Notes: generated from the sequence alone by a model not told the origin. DNA of 64,000 nt from Serripes groenlandicus (GCA_031761405.1 JASEVX010000007.1:39425248-39489247); one strand, 5' to 3'. Shown: positions 10,011-20,890, counted from the stretch's first letter. Numbers and translations: made by a program.

Positions 10011-10203
10011 ATCTTTCCCACTGCAGACTAATGTTGAAAACATTCTGGCAAAGGAGAAATTGCTCATAATGAACAAATTCTCTGTTAGTCACAATGCTTT
10101 CAACTTTTTTTAATAATTGTACTTCGATTGATTTTCCAATTTTTTTTACTATATTTTTTTCAAAGTTGTCTGCCACTGATTTGTTACATTTGGGAAAAGG
10201 GTC
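10011..10203. mobile_element. TTAA-type MITE, diverged
   Basis: ATTAATCTTTCCCACTGCAGAC on the left, GGAGAAATTGCTCATAATGA in the core and AAAGTTGTCTGCCACTGATTT...GGGAAAAGGGT on the right. Confidence 0.55.
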
Positions 10204-10312
10204 GTTTTAATTGAAGAATATTACCTCACCAAGTACAGAGCATATTGAGGTGTGATCTTGGAAATTCAAACTGAACAAATGTTGACTAATCTGTATGCTC
10301 AACTATACTATT

Positions 10313-10487
10313 TAACCCTTTCCCACATACAAACACCTCTGTGGTAGCTGTTTTCTCAAAACATTATGGGAAAAGTAGAAATTGCTTATGATGATTCAAT
10401 AATTGTTCTTTCATGCATATTGTTTCCCTAATTTTTACAAAATGTTTCCAGTCATCTGATGTAGATTTATTGTATGTTGGAAAGGGT
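10313..10487. mobile_element. TTAA-type MITE, diverged
   Basis: TTTAACCCTTTCCCACATAC on the left, AAAGTAGAAATTGCTTATGATGA in the core and TTGGAAAGGGTAAAT on the right; the arms are shorter than in intact copies. Confidence 0.55.
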
Positions 10488-10737
10488 AAATACAACTTTA
10501 TAACTCATTGCAGATTCAGATCTAGACTGCTGATGAGCATGTTGACTACACTATAAGTTACACTGTATAAGTTAAAGACTACACTGGTCGCAAATGCCCC
10601 CAATGTTGGTTTAGGTACGGAACACATACTATTTTTCATGGCATCTTATAAAACATTATTTTATTGTATGAGACAGATTAGCTTATTATCTTTGTGGTAA
10701 CAAAAACGTCAAAGAATTAATCCTTTGTGAAAAGAAA

Positions 10738-10785
10738 ACAAAATCAGGTGAGCGATCCAGGGCCATCATGGCCCTCAAGATTTGT
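10738..10785 (-). mobile_element. 5'-terminal fragment of a pearl-like element
   Basis: AAAATCAGGTGAGCGATCCAGGGCCATCATGGCCCTCAAG is the reverse complement of the 5' hairpin and subterminal repeat seen at 11820, 13028-13066 and 45331-45366. Nothing of the element's body follows. Confidence 0.55.
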
Positions 10786-11225
10786 TACCTCCCTTTAACA
10801 TAACAAGGTGATTATGAACAGTGGAGATTGATGTAATTACATACCTTAAATGTTGATTGTCAATGTAGTAAATCCAAATTGATTCAAGATAATTAGGAAT
10901 ATGGGTGAATTTAGTCATATTTAATTAATACAGGTGTTGAAACTCTGTCAAAAGGTTGATTTGCTTATCACCTCACTTCCTTTATCATCATTATTTGGGG
11001 ATAAATGTGCATAATTTTGTGTAATATTGTCATAATCGTAAATTGCTTGGTTGTTTATACTTTTTATTATGGAATTAAAACAAATGTATTAAGTAAGAAT
11101 ATTGTTGTTCTGTTATTGATCATGTTCCAGAAAATGTTGATGTGTTGTCACTTGCTGGAATTGCCCAAAGAATTTTGAACTGATAAACAGATATGTTAAT
11201 CATGATAATATTTGGTCATTTTCAG

Positions 11226-11366
11226 AGCATGTATGTATGGTGAAGATCGGACAGTAAATGGTTTGCGAATGGAACCGAGCTCTCATGGATATCTAACTAC
11301 TGTATAAGTAATTGTTTACGGACGCACGCACTGACACAACGCCATCACATAAGCTCTTCTGGCGCT
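11226..11366 (+). mobile_element. 3' fragment of a pearl-like element
   Basis: GAACCGAGCTCTCATGGATATCTAACTACTGTATAAGT is the tandem-unit sequence of the element at 37087-38030. It is followed by a short ACGC array (11318-11330) and ACATAAGCTCTTCTGGCGC, a broken 3' end. Confidence 0.55.
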
Positions 11367-11697
11367 ACAAATGTTTGTTTTGTCACTTTCCTGGAATTGC
11401 CCAAAGAATTTTGAACTGATAAACAGATATGTTTATCATTATGAGATAATGCACAGAATGCTCGTCTTGCTTCTCTGCTGGCTCAATTCAAGGTCAAGAT
11501 AGCACTCAAGGTTCAAAGGTCAAGTGACTGCTGTTATGCAACTTTGTAACATTGACTTGATTTCAATTTATAAAACAAAGCAATTTTTAGACAATAGGCA
11601 GAGAAACTCCACATGATATTTGTAAATGATATATGATTTTCAATGATTTTGATATTAAGCAATGGCTGTTCCTTTTTGGAACTCGAGATTTTGAGGA

Positions 11698-11778
11698 TAG
11701 CATAACGACTGACACGCTGGTGTCAGGATTAACAGACCTGCAGTCCTGATTACTTACCAAGGAACTTCTGTGATATAA
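11698..11778 (+). mobile_element. fragment of the 'CCTGACACCAG' SINE
   Basis: CTGGTGTCAGGATTAACAGACC, then a CAGTCCTGATTACTTACCAAGGAA tail, matches the 3' half of the SINE at 404-602. Confidence 0.45.
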
Positions 11779-11818
11779 ATACAAATTGTTGAAAACTGAG
11801 TAAAACCCCCACAAATTT

Positions 11819-13292
11819 TAAACAAGAGGGCCATGATGGCCTGGATTGCTCACCTGATTGGTTTGTTTTCTTCACTTTAGCCATATAAGGCAAAACAGTT
11901 ATTTTACCAATAACCATGGCTTCAATGAATCTCAAAGAAGGTCATCCAAGGAACATTTCTACAAAATTATTCAAAAATCTGCCCGACACTTTTGGGAGAA
12001 GACTTTTCAAGATTTCAATTTAGCCTTACAGTATAAGGCAAAAAAGCCCTGCCCCATAGCGGCCATGTTTTTCAACCAATCAACATGGCTTGAAGGAATC
12101 TAACAAAGGGTCAGCCAAGATACATTTCTACAAAAATTATTTGAAAATCGGCCAGACACTTTCGGAGAAAAAGATTTTATAAAGATTCCACTATAACCAT
12201 ATAAGGCAAAACGGCCCGGCAGCCCCTGGCAGCCATGTTTTTTTAACAATCAACATGGCTTGAAGGAATCTGATAGAGGGTCAGGTCATCCAAGGAATAT
12301 TTCTACAAAATTATTTGAAAATCGGCCTTATATTTTCTGAGGAGAAGATTTTTAGCTCACCTGAGCTTTGCTCAAGGTGAGTTATTGTGATCGCCTTTTG
12401 TCCGGCGTCTGTCGTCCATCGTGCGTCGTGCGGTGTGCGTCGTGCGTCAACTTCTTCTCCTCAGTAACCAGTGGGTCAATTGGGATGAAACTTCACAGAA
12501 AGCATCCTCTCAATGACCTCACCAGATTTCCTTCAAATTTTTGGGATCCATGCAGAATTCTGGTTTCCATGGCAACGAAATGAAAAAAACTTCAAAATTC
12601 TTCTCTATGAGATTCCTTCAAGCCATGTTGATTGGTCGAAAAACATGGCCGCCAGGGGGGGGCGGGGCTATTTTGCCTTATATGGCTATAGTGAAAACTT
12701 AAAAAATCTTCTCCTCCAAAAGTGTCAGGCCGATTTTCAAATAATTTTGTAGAAATATTCCTTGGATGACCCTCTATCAGATTCCTTTAAGCCATGTTGA
12801 TTGGTCGAAAAACATGGCCGCCAGGGGGCGGGGCTATTTTGCCTTTTATTGCTATAGTGAAAACTTAAAAAATCTTCTCCTTCAAAAGTGTCAGGCCGAT
12901 TTTCAAATAATTTTGTAGAAATGTTCCTAGGGTGACCCTCTATCAGATTCCTTAAAGCCAAGTTGATTGGTTGGAAACTATGCCCTCCAGATGGCGGGGC
13001 TTATATAGCTAAAGTGAAAAAAAAATCAGGTGAGCGATTCCAGGGCCATCATGGCCCTCTTGTTTTACCAAAAATAATTTTAGAGTTGTTTTCGTTTTGT
13101 TGCAATGGAAACCAGAATTCTGCATGGATTCCAAAACTTTGAAGGAATTCTGGCGAGGTCATTGAGAGGATACTTTCTGTGAAGTTTCATCCCAATTGGC
13201 CCACTGGTGACAGAGGAGAAGTTGACGGACGTCGGACAAAAGGTGATCACAATAACTCACCGTGAGCACTTCATGCTCAGATGAGCTAAAAA
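11819..13292 (+). mobile_element. pearl-like element carrying a nested inverted copy
   Basis: 5' end AAACAAGAGGGCCATGATGGCC with subterminal GCTCACC (11848-11854). About three tandem units of 155-165 bp follow (CCATATAAGGCAAAAC...GGCCATGTTTTT...ATCAACATGGCTTGAA). The 3' end is at 13255-13292: ACTCACCGTGAGCACTTCATGCTC then AGATGAGCTAAAAA. The middle (12352-13067) is a second element in reverse orientation. No protein is encoded; open frames here are repeat by-products. Confidence 0.65.
12352..13067 (-). mobile_element. pearl-like element nested in the previous one, reversed
   Basis: On the minus strand it runs from AAACAAGAGGGCCATGATGGCCC (13066 down) with GCTCACC (13029-13035). It continues through three CCCCGCCxxCTGGCGGCCATG units and a CGTC/ACGC-rich stretch (12400-12450), and ends GAGCAAAGCTCAGGTGAGCTAAAAA (12352-12376). 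Both termini are present, so this is a full-length, later insertion. Confidence 0.65.
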
Positions 13293-13531
13293 CAACAACA
13301 AATTATTGATGATCCAATTCTTGCTGTTTCAGTGGAGAGGATTTTTTGGGTTTTTTAAATCACTATTATATATTTCAAAGTCAAACTTCATGTCCCTTGG
13401 TTGAGCCAGTGCTTACCCTGAATTGGTCTTAGGGTCATCACTTGAACAACTTGAACAACTTGGGTAGAGGAGTACTTTCTTTCTTAGTTATGATGTATTC
13501 CAAAAATAGATGCTTGAAAGTCTTAAGTTAA

Positions 13532-13744
13532 ACCCTTTCCCACATCTGCAGCAGACGACTTTGAAAACATCAAGACAAAAACACGGAAAAGCTCTATAAA
13601 TGTAGGTATGATTACTGAAAAGAGTTAAAAACATTGTGGCAAAAGGAGAAATTGCTCATTTTAAGCAATTTCTCCTTTTGTCACAATGTTTTCATAAGTC
13701 ATCTACTACAGAGGCATCAGAAAGCGTCTATATATGGGAAAAGA
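13532..13744. mobile_element. palindromic TTAA MITE, subfamily B
   Basis: TTAA at 13528-13531 and 13745-13748. The core GGCAAAAGGAGAAATTGCTC-ATTTTAA-GCAATTTCTCC is intact. The arms carry CTGCAGCAGACGACTTTGAAAAC and GTCATCTACTACAGAGGCATC. Confidence 0.7.
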
Positions 13745-13904
13745 TTAAAGTTTTCAGAATATATTTACATGTATATATAATACTTTAAACTCCCTGTGAT
13801 GTGGCCAATTCTGACCCCAGGGTCAGCATTTGTACAATCTCAGAAGGGGATCACTAACAAGTGGGAAAGGGTTAAAGTTTTCACTACATAATTCTATATA
13901 AAAA

Positions 13905-14715
13905 TCCAACTTCATAACAAGAATTTGATGGCCATCAGCTCCTGTAACACTCGCCTGCAATTGGAACCATCAAATTGCTACCATATTTTTACCAATCAAA
14001 ATAGCTCTTGGTAGAGGGACACTTAAAGTACATGTTTTTCAGCCAATCAATACGGCCTGGAACACTTTATCTGCCAAATCATCTTGAAATCAGACATGCA
14101 ATTTCAGATAAGAAAAATCTGACAGTTTTGACATCTAACCACTATTCTGATGCCAGCTGACATCCATGTATTTTAACCAATCAATATAGCTTATACAATT
14201 TATTTTGTAGAGGCCAACTAAGGAACTGTTCCGTACCATTAACTTGACAGCAGACTAGCAGTTTTAGAAGATAAGAATTTCAAAGTAATACCATTTTATG
14301 TGTTTCTGATGCAGCAGTTCTGGATAGAATATAGTTCTTTGAACAATTTTGAATAACGACCATCCAAGAAACGTTTTCTATGAAGTTTGGTTGAAATTGA
14401 CCAATTGGTTAAGGAGGGGATGTTGTTTAACTCTTTCCCTCGTACCACAATTCTGCAGCAGACGATTTAGAACATATTTTGTCAAAAAATAGAAAATCTC
14501 TATAATTGAATGGATAACCTATGACTAAAAGTGGAAAACATTGTTGCAAAAGGAGAAATTGCTTGTTTTACGCAATTTCTTCTTTTGTCGCTATTTTTTC
14601 AAAAATCCGTCTGCTGCAGAAAGCATCTATATGAGGGAAAGGGTTAAAGAAATAGTTGATGCTAACAGCGTACATTGCACGACGGACACAGGATAATCTC
14701 ACCGTGAGCACTTTT
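13905..14715 (+). mobile_element. decayed pearl-like element split by a MITE
   Basis: Tandem-unit remnants (CCAATCAATACGGCCTGGAAC, AGGAACTGTTCC, GAAGTTTGGTTGAAATTGACC) lead to a 3' end at 14677-14715, ACGACGGACACAGGATAATCTCACCGTGAGCAC. A TTAA MITE (14431-14643) sits between the last unit and the 3' end. Confidence 0.5.
14431..14643. mobile_element. palindromic TTAA MITE, subfamily A, 213 bp
   Basis: TTAA at 14427-14430 and 14644-14647. Same orientation as the copy at 9582. The right arm lacks the AGGCGTC segment, which explains the 9-bp shorter length. Confidence 0.72.
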
Positions 14716-14887
14716 TAAAAATTGGTACAAAGTAGACACATGCAACAAAGCATAGGGTATGATTACATTTAATTAACTTATTATTATAACAGTAATTATA
14801 CTATCACAAAATGTCATCGATCTTTACTGACCAAGGTGACCCTGGGCTTGTGAAATGGTTACCACCCTGATATGTCCATGCCGCAAC

Positions 14888-15085
14888 TTAACCCTTTCCC
14901 ACGTACACCACTTCTGCAGCAGACAACTTTGAAAACAGCTACAGAAAGGCAAAAATGTGGAATAACTTTATAAATTAATAGAGTAGATATAATAATGAAT
15001 AGAGTTGAAAACATTATGGCAAAAGGGGAAATTGAGCACAATGTTTTCAAAATTTGAATGCTGCAGATCCATCAAATTGCATTGG
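14888..15085. mobile_element. TTAA-type MITE, subfamily B, right arm degraded
   Basis: CTTAACCCTTTCCCACGTAC then CTGCAGCAGACAAC, GGCAAAAGGGGAAATTGAGC (core shortened) and AATGCTGCAGATCCATC. The right end is lost. Confidence 0.55.
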
Positions 15086-15212
15086 CATGAAGTGAAGACA
15101 ATCTCACCAGAGTTTTAACTGTCTGTTTATATGTTATATACATGTAGATCTAAAAGTATCTTCTGACAAAAAGTTAGCAATGTAGCCCAACTAGTTGTTC
15201 ACCAATGTGGAT

Positions 15213-15330
15213 TTAACCCTTTCCCAGATACAAAAATTCTGCAGTAGGCGACTTTGAAAACATCACAATTTAAAAGGAGGAAAATCTATAAATAAATGAG
15301 TAATTATTGAGTTAAGTTGTAAACAATGTG
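15213..15330. mobile_element. left half of a TTAA-type MITE, subfamily B
   Basis: TTTAACCCTTTCCCAGATAC then TTCTGCAGTAGGCGACTTTGAAAAC. No right arm is found. Confidence 0.5.
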
Positions 15331-15721
15331 AATCAGCTGTGCATAAGATGGAAAGATCTGACTAACATCAAGTATTTTCTCTCAAAATGGTCAATATGTC
15401 TTCACTACCCTTCATTTACAGCCTGTCACGAAATTATACTTTAATATGTATTAATCTTAATCTTTTCTGTAGATGTTTTCACTTCGTCAAAAAAATAAAC
15501 ATATCTGGTCATGGGTTGACAAGCGAACCAGGTCACATAAGCACAGACCTTCAGGATGATTTAAAAAGGAAAGATCTCTGACAATTGGTTTTTCGTGTAA
15601 CGTGGCTAATATTGTGTCAATTAATTGAACTCAGACTCAGAACAAATCATTGGGTCCACTGCACTCAAAAAAGAAGAAAGACTCAGTACAATTGTGAATG
15701 TTTTGTAGATTAATTTCTTAA

Positions 15722-15943
15722 CCCTTTCCCTCATATAGACGCTTTCTGACACCTCTGCAGCAGACGGCTTTTTGAAAACAAAGTGACAAAAGAAGAAATT
15801 GCACAAAACGTGCAATTTCTACTTTTGCCACAATGTTTTCCACTTTTTGTCGTAGGTTATCCATTCAATTTTGGAGATTTTCTATGTTTTGCCAAAATAC
15901 GTTCAAAGTTCTCTGCTGCAGAATTTTCGTATGAGGGAAAGGG
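15722..15943. mobile_element. palindromic TTAA MITE, subfamily A, 222 bp
   Basis: TTAA at 15718-15721 and 15944-15947 bounds exactly 222 bp, in the same orientation as 1299 and 2494. Confidence 0.75.
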
Positions 15944-15947
15944 TTAA

Positions 15948-16640
15948 GAGAAACTGGTAATATGAACATTCAAAAAAATACCGTATACTCGGTGTCTAGG
16001 TCTAACTATTTTACGACCGCAATCAATCAATTATACAGGAATCACATTTCTTTAGGAAAATTACTTGCGTGAATTTTATAGTTTTATAAGCAGAATCTGA
16101 AATTGATTTACTGAATTACTTAAATCTTCTTGACAATTTCAAGACATAGAAACTCAATGAAAATGTGTGCTTGTCTAAATAAATGGAGATGTATTCTGAG
16201 TCTGCGGTGACAATACATAATCACATTGAAAATTAAACAGTTGTAATTTTATGCATACCTTACACATACAGTCAAACCTGTGTTTAAAGAACATCCATTG
16301 GGGAGTGACCAATCTGGTCTTTGTTCGGTGTGTTCCCACTTTCCAAACCTTTAATTAGTCCTATAGAAATTGAGGAAGGGGTTGGCGGAATGTTTTGTTT
16401 GGTGTAAATAACAATAGAGTTGAATTGTAATAATTAGCGAAAATTGCTATACTGTACTGAAAAGTTGTGTTTCTAAATTTGGAAAAGTTGTTCATAAATA
16501 TAAATTATTAATATAAGCATTAATTCGAAAACATAGATATTTACATGTATAAGACAAACACAAATATGAACATGCATAGCACAAAATAGATATAAATCTT
16601 GAAATATTTTTTATTGTACATATTCACTTTAATTTGACTT
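15948..16640. other. intergenic stretch with one possible transposon end
   Basis: ACAGTCAAACCTGTGTTTAAAG at about 16269 resembles a Tc1/mariner-type terminal repeat, but I see no matching second end. Otherwise there is nothing recognisable here. Confidence 0.3.
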
Positions 16641-16654
16641 AGTGAGAAGCAGCA

Positions 16655-17634
16655 TCAACATACGTCATGATGTTTATTTCGCAGTTGGTGCTTCACTCTG
16701 ATGAGAATTTGCTCAAGCTCACGGTATACTCGCTCCCTTGGTCGCTTCTTTCCACCGTCGGCGTGCTGGAACAGCTTCGCCTCATTAGCAGCCCGCTCTT
16801 TCTGGACCAGGTCTATCACTGTGTAAATATTAGGATGGCAGTGTCGTAGTTGGTTGTTTATTTTATGGTGCCAACCCTCAACATGATTGGTAGTGCGTGG
16901 ACCATCATTCTCGTAATGATTCCAGGAGCGGCGGTCTCCCTCTACCCACTGCTCAGTCACATAGTGGCAGTGCCGAAGCACAAGTTTTTTCACTTCTTCA
17001 TTGTCCTTGAAGGCAGCTACAAGACCACACTATTGTACTTTTCTCCACATACACTTTGTAAAGTGAAAGAAACATTCACGAACTTGAACACCAACAAACA
17101 CGATACTGACAGCACGCCACGCTGCTGTTTCTAAGTTCATCATTATCGTTTCTGGGGACAAAGGAATGTTACGTTCACAGGTGAAAGTCTGGATGAGTGT
17201 GAAGAATCTGGTGTACATTCTCTGCTGTTTATTTGGAAGTAGTCCATACACTAGGGGACACATATACCCGTCGATCATGGCGTGGATGATGTATACCTGG
17301 TAGAAATATGACGGCGAAGCGTAGAAGGTACCGTCCATATACCAGGTCTCAGCTGTAGACAGCTGGGCCAGGTTGTCAACGGTGGCGAATATGAGCATTC
17401 ACTCCACATCACTGGCTGTGTTCACCCTTGGACCTGCTTTCGGACACCACTCATGATGTCCGCAGCAACAATGCTGCTGTCATCTCTTGGGCGATTGTGT
17501 TCATCAGCGATTTTGGTAGGAAGCTCATTCTTAGTGTTAATTTGAGCATTGCATGCTTTGTTGTTGACACAGTTCCAGTAGCGACACTCCCGTTTTCTGG
17601 TTTTCAGGCTGTACATGTAGCCATTTAGAACCAA
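16655..17634 (-). pseudogene. FLYWCH/MULE-type transposase remnant
   Basis: Three blocks in order on the minus strand belong to one protein. 17634-17422 is a FLYWCH-like zinc-binding segment (YWNCVNNKACNAQ, then DEHNRPRDDSSIVAADIMSGV). 17398-17030 is a MULE transposase core (TWYMDGTFYASPSYFYQVY, with the first acidic residue in MDGTF). 16993-16655 holds the C-terminal GPRTTNHVEGWHHKIN and HPNIYTVIDLVQKE motifs. The gene is broken: a frameshift and TGA separate the first two blocks, an in-frame TAG (17030-17032) follows WRKVQ, and part of the region between RHC and YVTEQW appears deleted. It may be an old insertion or a decayed domesticated copy. No terminal repeats are visible. Confidence 0.8.
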
Positions 17635-17688
17635 TCATGATTGTTGTTCTCAGACTAATTTGCAATCAGTTCATAATTGCTAATTAAA

Positions 17689-18517
17689 GAATCGCTCACC
17701 TGAGAATGGGCTATTTAAGACATAACTCTCTCATGCTCAAGCCAAACATGTGGCTTCCAGAGTGTTAACAAGATTTCCCTTAAATTTGGTCTAGTGACCT
17801 AGTTTTTGACATGACATGACCCATATTCGAACTTGGCCTAGATATCATCAGGACAATCTTTCTGATAAAGTTTCAACATGCTCAAGGTTAAAATGTGGCT
17901 TTAAGAGTGTTAACGAGATTTTCCTTAATTTGGCCTAGTGACCTAGTTTTTTACCTGACATGACTCATATTCGAACTTGGCCTAGCTATTACTTAGACAA
18001 AGTTTCAACATGCTCAAGCCAAAAATGTTGCTTTCAAAGTGTTAACAAGATTTTCCTTAAATTTGGCATTGTGACCTAGTTTTCCGACATAGTTTCAACA
18101 TGCTCAAGCCAGAAATGTGGCTTCTAGAGTGTAAACAAGATTTTCCTTAAACTTGGCCTAGTGACCTAGTTTTTGACCGGACATGACCCATATTCGAACT
18201 TGGCCTAGATATCATCAAGACAAACTTTCTGACAAGGTTTCAACGTGCTCAAGTTTAAAATGTGGCTTCCAGAGTGTTAACAAGATTTTCCTTAAATTTG
18301 ACCTAGTGACCTAGCATTTGACCCCACATGACCCAGTTTCGAACTTGGCCTAGAGTTGATCGAGATATATGTTCTGATAAACTTTCATAAAGATTGGATG
18401 CAAAATGTTGCCTCTAGTGTAGTAACAAGCAAATGTTGACGACGAACGACGGACAAAAGGAGATCACAATAACTCACCTTGAGCACGTAGGCACTACGTG
18501 CTCTGGTGAGCTAAAAA
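17689..18517 (+). mobile_element. pearl-like element, GTGACCTAGTTTTTGACC satellite type
   Basis: It begins AAGAATCGCTCACCTGAGAATGGG; the usual 5' hairpin is missing. About five tandem units follow (TTAACAAGATTTTCCTTAAATTTGGCC...GTGACCTAGTTTTTGAC...TTCGAACTTGGCCTAGATATCATC). The 3' end has a 10-bp stem GAGCACGTAG/CTACGTGCTC (18481-18503) and GGTGAGCTAAAAA. Subterminal arms GCTCACC (17694-17700) and GGTGAGC (18505-18511) match. Confidence 0.65.
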
Positions 18518-18616
18518 TAGTGTTGATATATAATTATGTAATTACCTAGTATAACTGTTATAATCATAAATGAATAATAGATACATATTGTTAATTGTTT
18601 GTATCTTGATAGTCAA

Positions 18617-19394
18617 GTAACCTATAAGTTGAATTATCTCCCCTTGGAAGAATTCGAGGCGTATGATCTTCCTTCATGCATATCTACATATGATGTGTAA
18701 CCTTCATGTAAAGTTTGAACTAAATCCATTGAGCCGTTTAGGAGGAGTAGTGCTTACAAGAAATGTGGAGGTATGTGCACAGGAGTCCCTCGCAGGTAAC
18801 CTCTAAGTTGAATTATCTCCCCTTTGAAGAATCCGAGGGGTATGATCTTCCTTCATGCATATCTACATATGATGTGTAACCTTCATGTAAAGTTTGAACC
18901 AAATCCATTGAGCCGTTTAGGAGGAGTAGTGCTTACAAGAAATGTGGAGGTATGTGCACAGGAGTCCCTCGCAGATAACCTCTAAGTTGAATTATCTCCC
19001 CTTGGAAGAGTCTGAGGCGTATGATCTTCCTTCATGCATATCTACATATGATGTGTAACCTTCATGTAAAGTTTGAACCAAATCCATTGAGCCGTTTAGG
19101 AGGAGTAGTGCTTACAAGAAATGTGGAGGTATGTGCACAGGAGTCCCTCGCAGATAACCTCTAAGTTAAATTATCTCCCCTTGGAAGAGTCCGAGGCGTG
19201 TGATCTTCCTTCATGCATATCTACATATGATGTGTAACCTTCATGTAAAGTTTGAACCAAATCCATTGAGCCGTTTAGGAGGAGTAGTGCTTACAAGAAA
19301 TGTGGACATACGGACAGACAGACAGACGGACAGACGGACGGACAGACAGGGTGATTCCTATATACCCCCCCAAACTTTGTTTGCCGGGGGGTAT
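18617..19394 (+). mobile_element. pearl-like element with four ~180-bp units
   Basis: Four near-identical units (GTTGAATTATCTCCCCTTGG, TTCATGCATATCTACATATG, AGCCGTTTAGGAGGAGTAGT) start near 18628, 18806, 18985 and 19164. An ACAG/ACGG array (19309-19348) and a 3' hairpin with ATACCCCCCC and GGGGGGTAT arms (19360-19394) follow. Units differ by only a few bases, indicating recent expansion. Confidence 0.7.
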
Positions 19395-19700
19395 AATAAC
19401 TTTGAAATTATAGACTGCAAGTACAAGTTTATGTGTGTCTTTCATTTATTTTTTGAACAGTATAGAAAATACAGGTAAGTCTGAGGTGCGAAAAGATAAT
19501 TGGGGATAATTAGTATGTGTGAAAATAAAAGGTTGGGAAAGTGGGATCAAACCCTTTGTTCACAGGTGGTTTTTAATTACAGGGTCATCTTTACAGAAAA
19601 TTAGTATTTGGGAAAGTAAAAGTATGGTCGCTATATGCAGGGATTTGCTATTCAATGGTAGTCTTTATCACAGGTTTAACTGTAGTTTTATAATTTTATG

Positions 19701-19706
19701 TTTATT
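19701..19706 (-). promoter_or_regulatory. poly(A) signal of CRADD-like gene 1
   Basis: AATAAA on the minus strand, about 28-33 bases after the stop codon. This is a normal distance when the 3' UTR is very short. Confidence 0.5.
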
Positions 19707-19733
19707 CTAAGCTCTTCAATAAATAGACATGCA

Positions 19734-20068
19734 TTATCTATGTTCTTTTGCGTAATCTTCAACAGTTTTCTTGATTTGATCCCAATTTATGGTTGTAGCC
19801 TGACAATCATTTACAATACTTATGAATGTCTCGAACGTAGCTTTATCCGCAACTCGCGCCCTCCATTTATTTAGACAGGAGTAAATTTTCATCGTTGCTG
19901 TCATCTGATCCATCTTGGCATGTTCTATATCTGTCTGAGATAGGCCCATGTCTAAGGCTACACATTCCCAATCATTACCCAAGGTTTGTGCCAGTCTGCT
20001 CAGCTCCCTTTCTTTTAAACGCTGGTTTCGAATGCTTGAAGGTACTGCGGCTAACCAGCTTATATCAT
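19734..20068 (-). CDS. CRADD-like gene 1, exon 2 (Death domain)
   Basis: The exon codes for a Death domain: RLKERELSRLAQTLGNDWEC, then VALDMGLSQTDIEHAKMDQM, a helix with SCLNKWRARV, and a final INWDQIKK segment. The acceptor is TTCTTTCAG, so the first exon base is 20068. The first bases AT complete the codon begun by exon 1 (A+AT) and the frame runs open to TAA-type termination at 19734. With exon 1 the predicted protein is 222 residues, close to the ~200 of vertebrate CRADD/RAIDD. In that family the Death domain binds PIDD1 in a cytosolic scaffold. A partner here is inference. Confidence 0.85.
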
Positions 20069-20151
20069 CTGAAAGAATGCGACAAAGATTTAGAATCCAA
20101 AACTTGTCAGGGGATATAAGTATAGTTATTAGATAAGCGTTGCCACCATAT

Positions 20152-20216
20152 TTTCAAAAGTTGGTCTACTGCAGATGTATCAAAATCTTTCTGCATGTGG
20201 TTAGGGGTTAATAATC
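20152..20216. mobile_element. right half of a TTAA-type MITE
   Basis: ATATTTTCAAAAGTTGGTCTACTGCAGATGTATC then GCATGTGGTTAGGGGTTAA. The same half, with more of the core, lies at 58875-58998 in the third locus. Confidence 0.55.
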
Positions 20217-20296
20217 CAGTTTATATTTCCCTATATAATAACTAGAGTATAACAATTTCTTGATTTTTGTTATCAATGTAAACTTGAAATTTCACT

Positions 20297-20578
20297 GAAG
20301 GTGATGAATACCCCCAGCTGGTGCCTGACAATATACATATGTATGATAAATTCAAGGGGCCATAACTCATTTAAAAATAATTCCAGTGCAACACGCCGAC
20401 AATATGCACAACTAGCTTAGTATCAATCATTCTTGTGAAGTTATATTGAATTCTGACCAAGGGTTGCTGAGAAATAGTGTTCACAAGAAATGTCCACAGA
20501 CCAATGGACCGACCGACAAACCGACAAGCGTGATTCCTAAATAGCCCCCATATACTATGTATCTAGGGGTATAGCGAG
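20297..20578 (+). mobile_element. pearl-like element, ATACCCCC type, short
   Basis: 5' end GATGAATACCCCCAGCTGG, one unit with AAGGGGCCATAACTCATTT, then ACCGACCGACAAACCGACAAG (20506-20528) and a 3' end GCCCCCATATACTATGTATCTAGGGGTATAGC. It is related to the 3' part of the element at 18617. Confidence 0.5.
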
Positions 20579-20700
20579 TCTACATGTGAGTAAGGGTTAC
20601 TTATCCATCATATATTTCCCTAGGCCGGTATTAGTCCCTTAAAATTTGAAATCATTGGAATGGCAATACATGTACTTTGTTTGTATAGTGTTTCATGTCG

Positions 20701-20890
20701 CCGGCATTTCCTGAGTAAGTTGCCAGTACTACTGGTCCATTTATCCTGACACCAGCAAGTCATTGTCATGCTTACCTCACAATCATGAGTGCCAAGGAGG
20801 AAAAGCCATTACTTCCATTGTTAAGTCTTTGGTATGACCGACTGGGGATCAAACCTATGACCTTCCCTCTTGAGGCGGTCCAATACATCT
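20701..20890 (-). mobile_element. 'CCTGACACCAG' SINE, minus orientation
   Basis: GCATTTCCTGAGTAAGTTGCC, then GGTCCATTTATCCTGACACC, and a B-box-like GGGGATCAAACCTATGACC near the tRNA-like end. Homologous to 404-602 and to the two copies in the third locus. Confidence 0.6.

Noticed and set aside
16269..16380. Tc1/mariner element starting ACAGTCAAACCTGTG
   Set aside because: Only one end is seen; no matching inverted repeat or transposase nearby, so it is kept only as a note.
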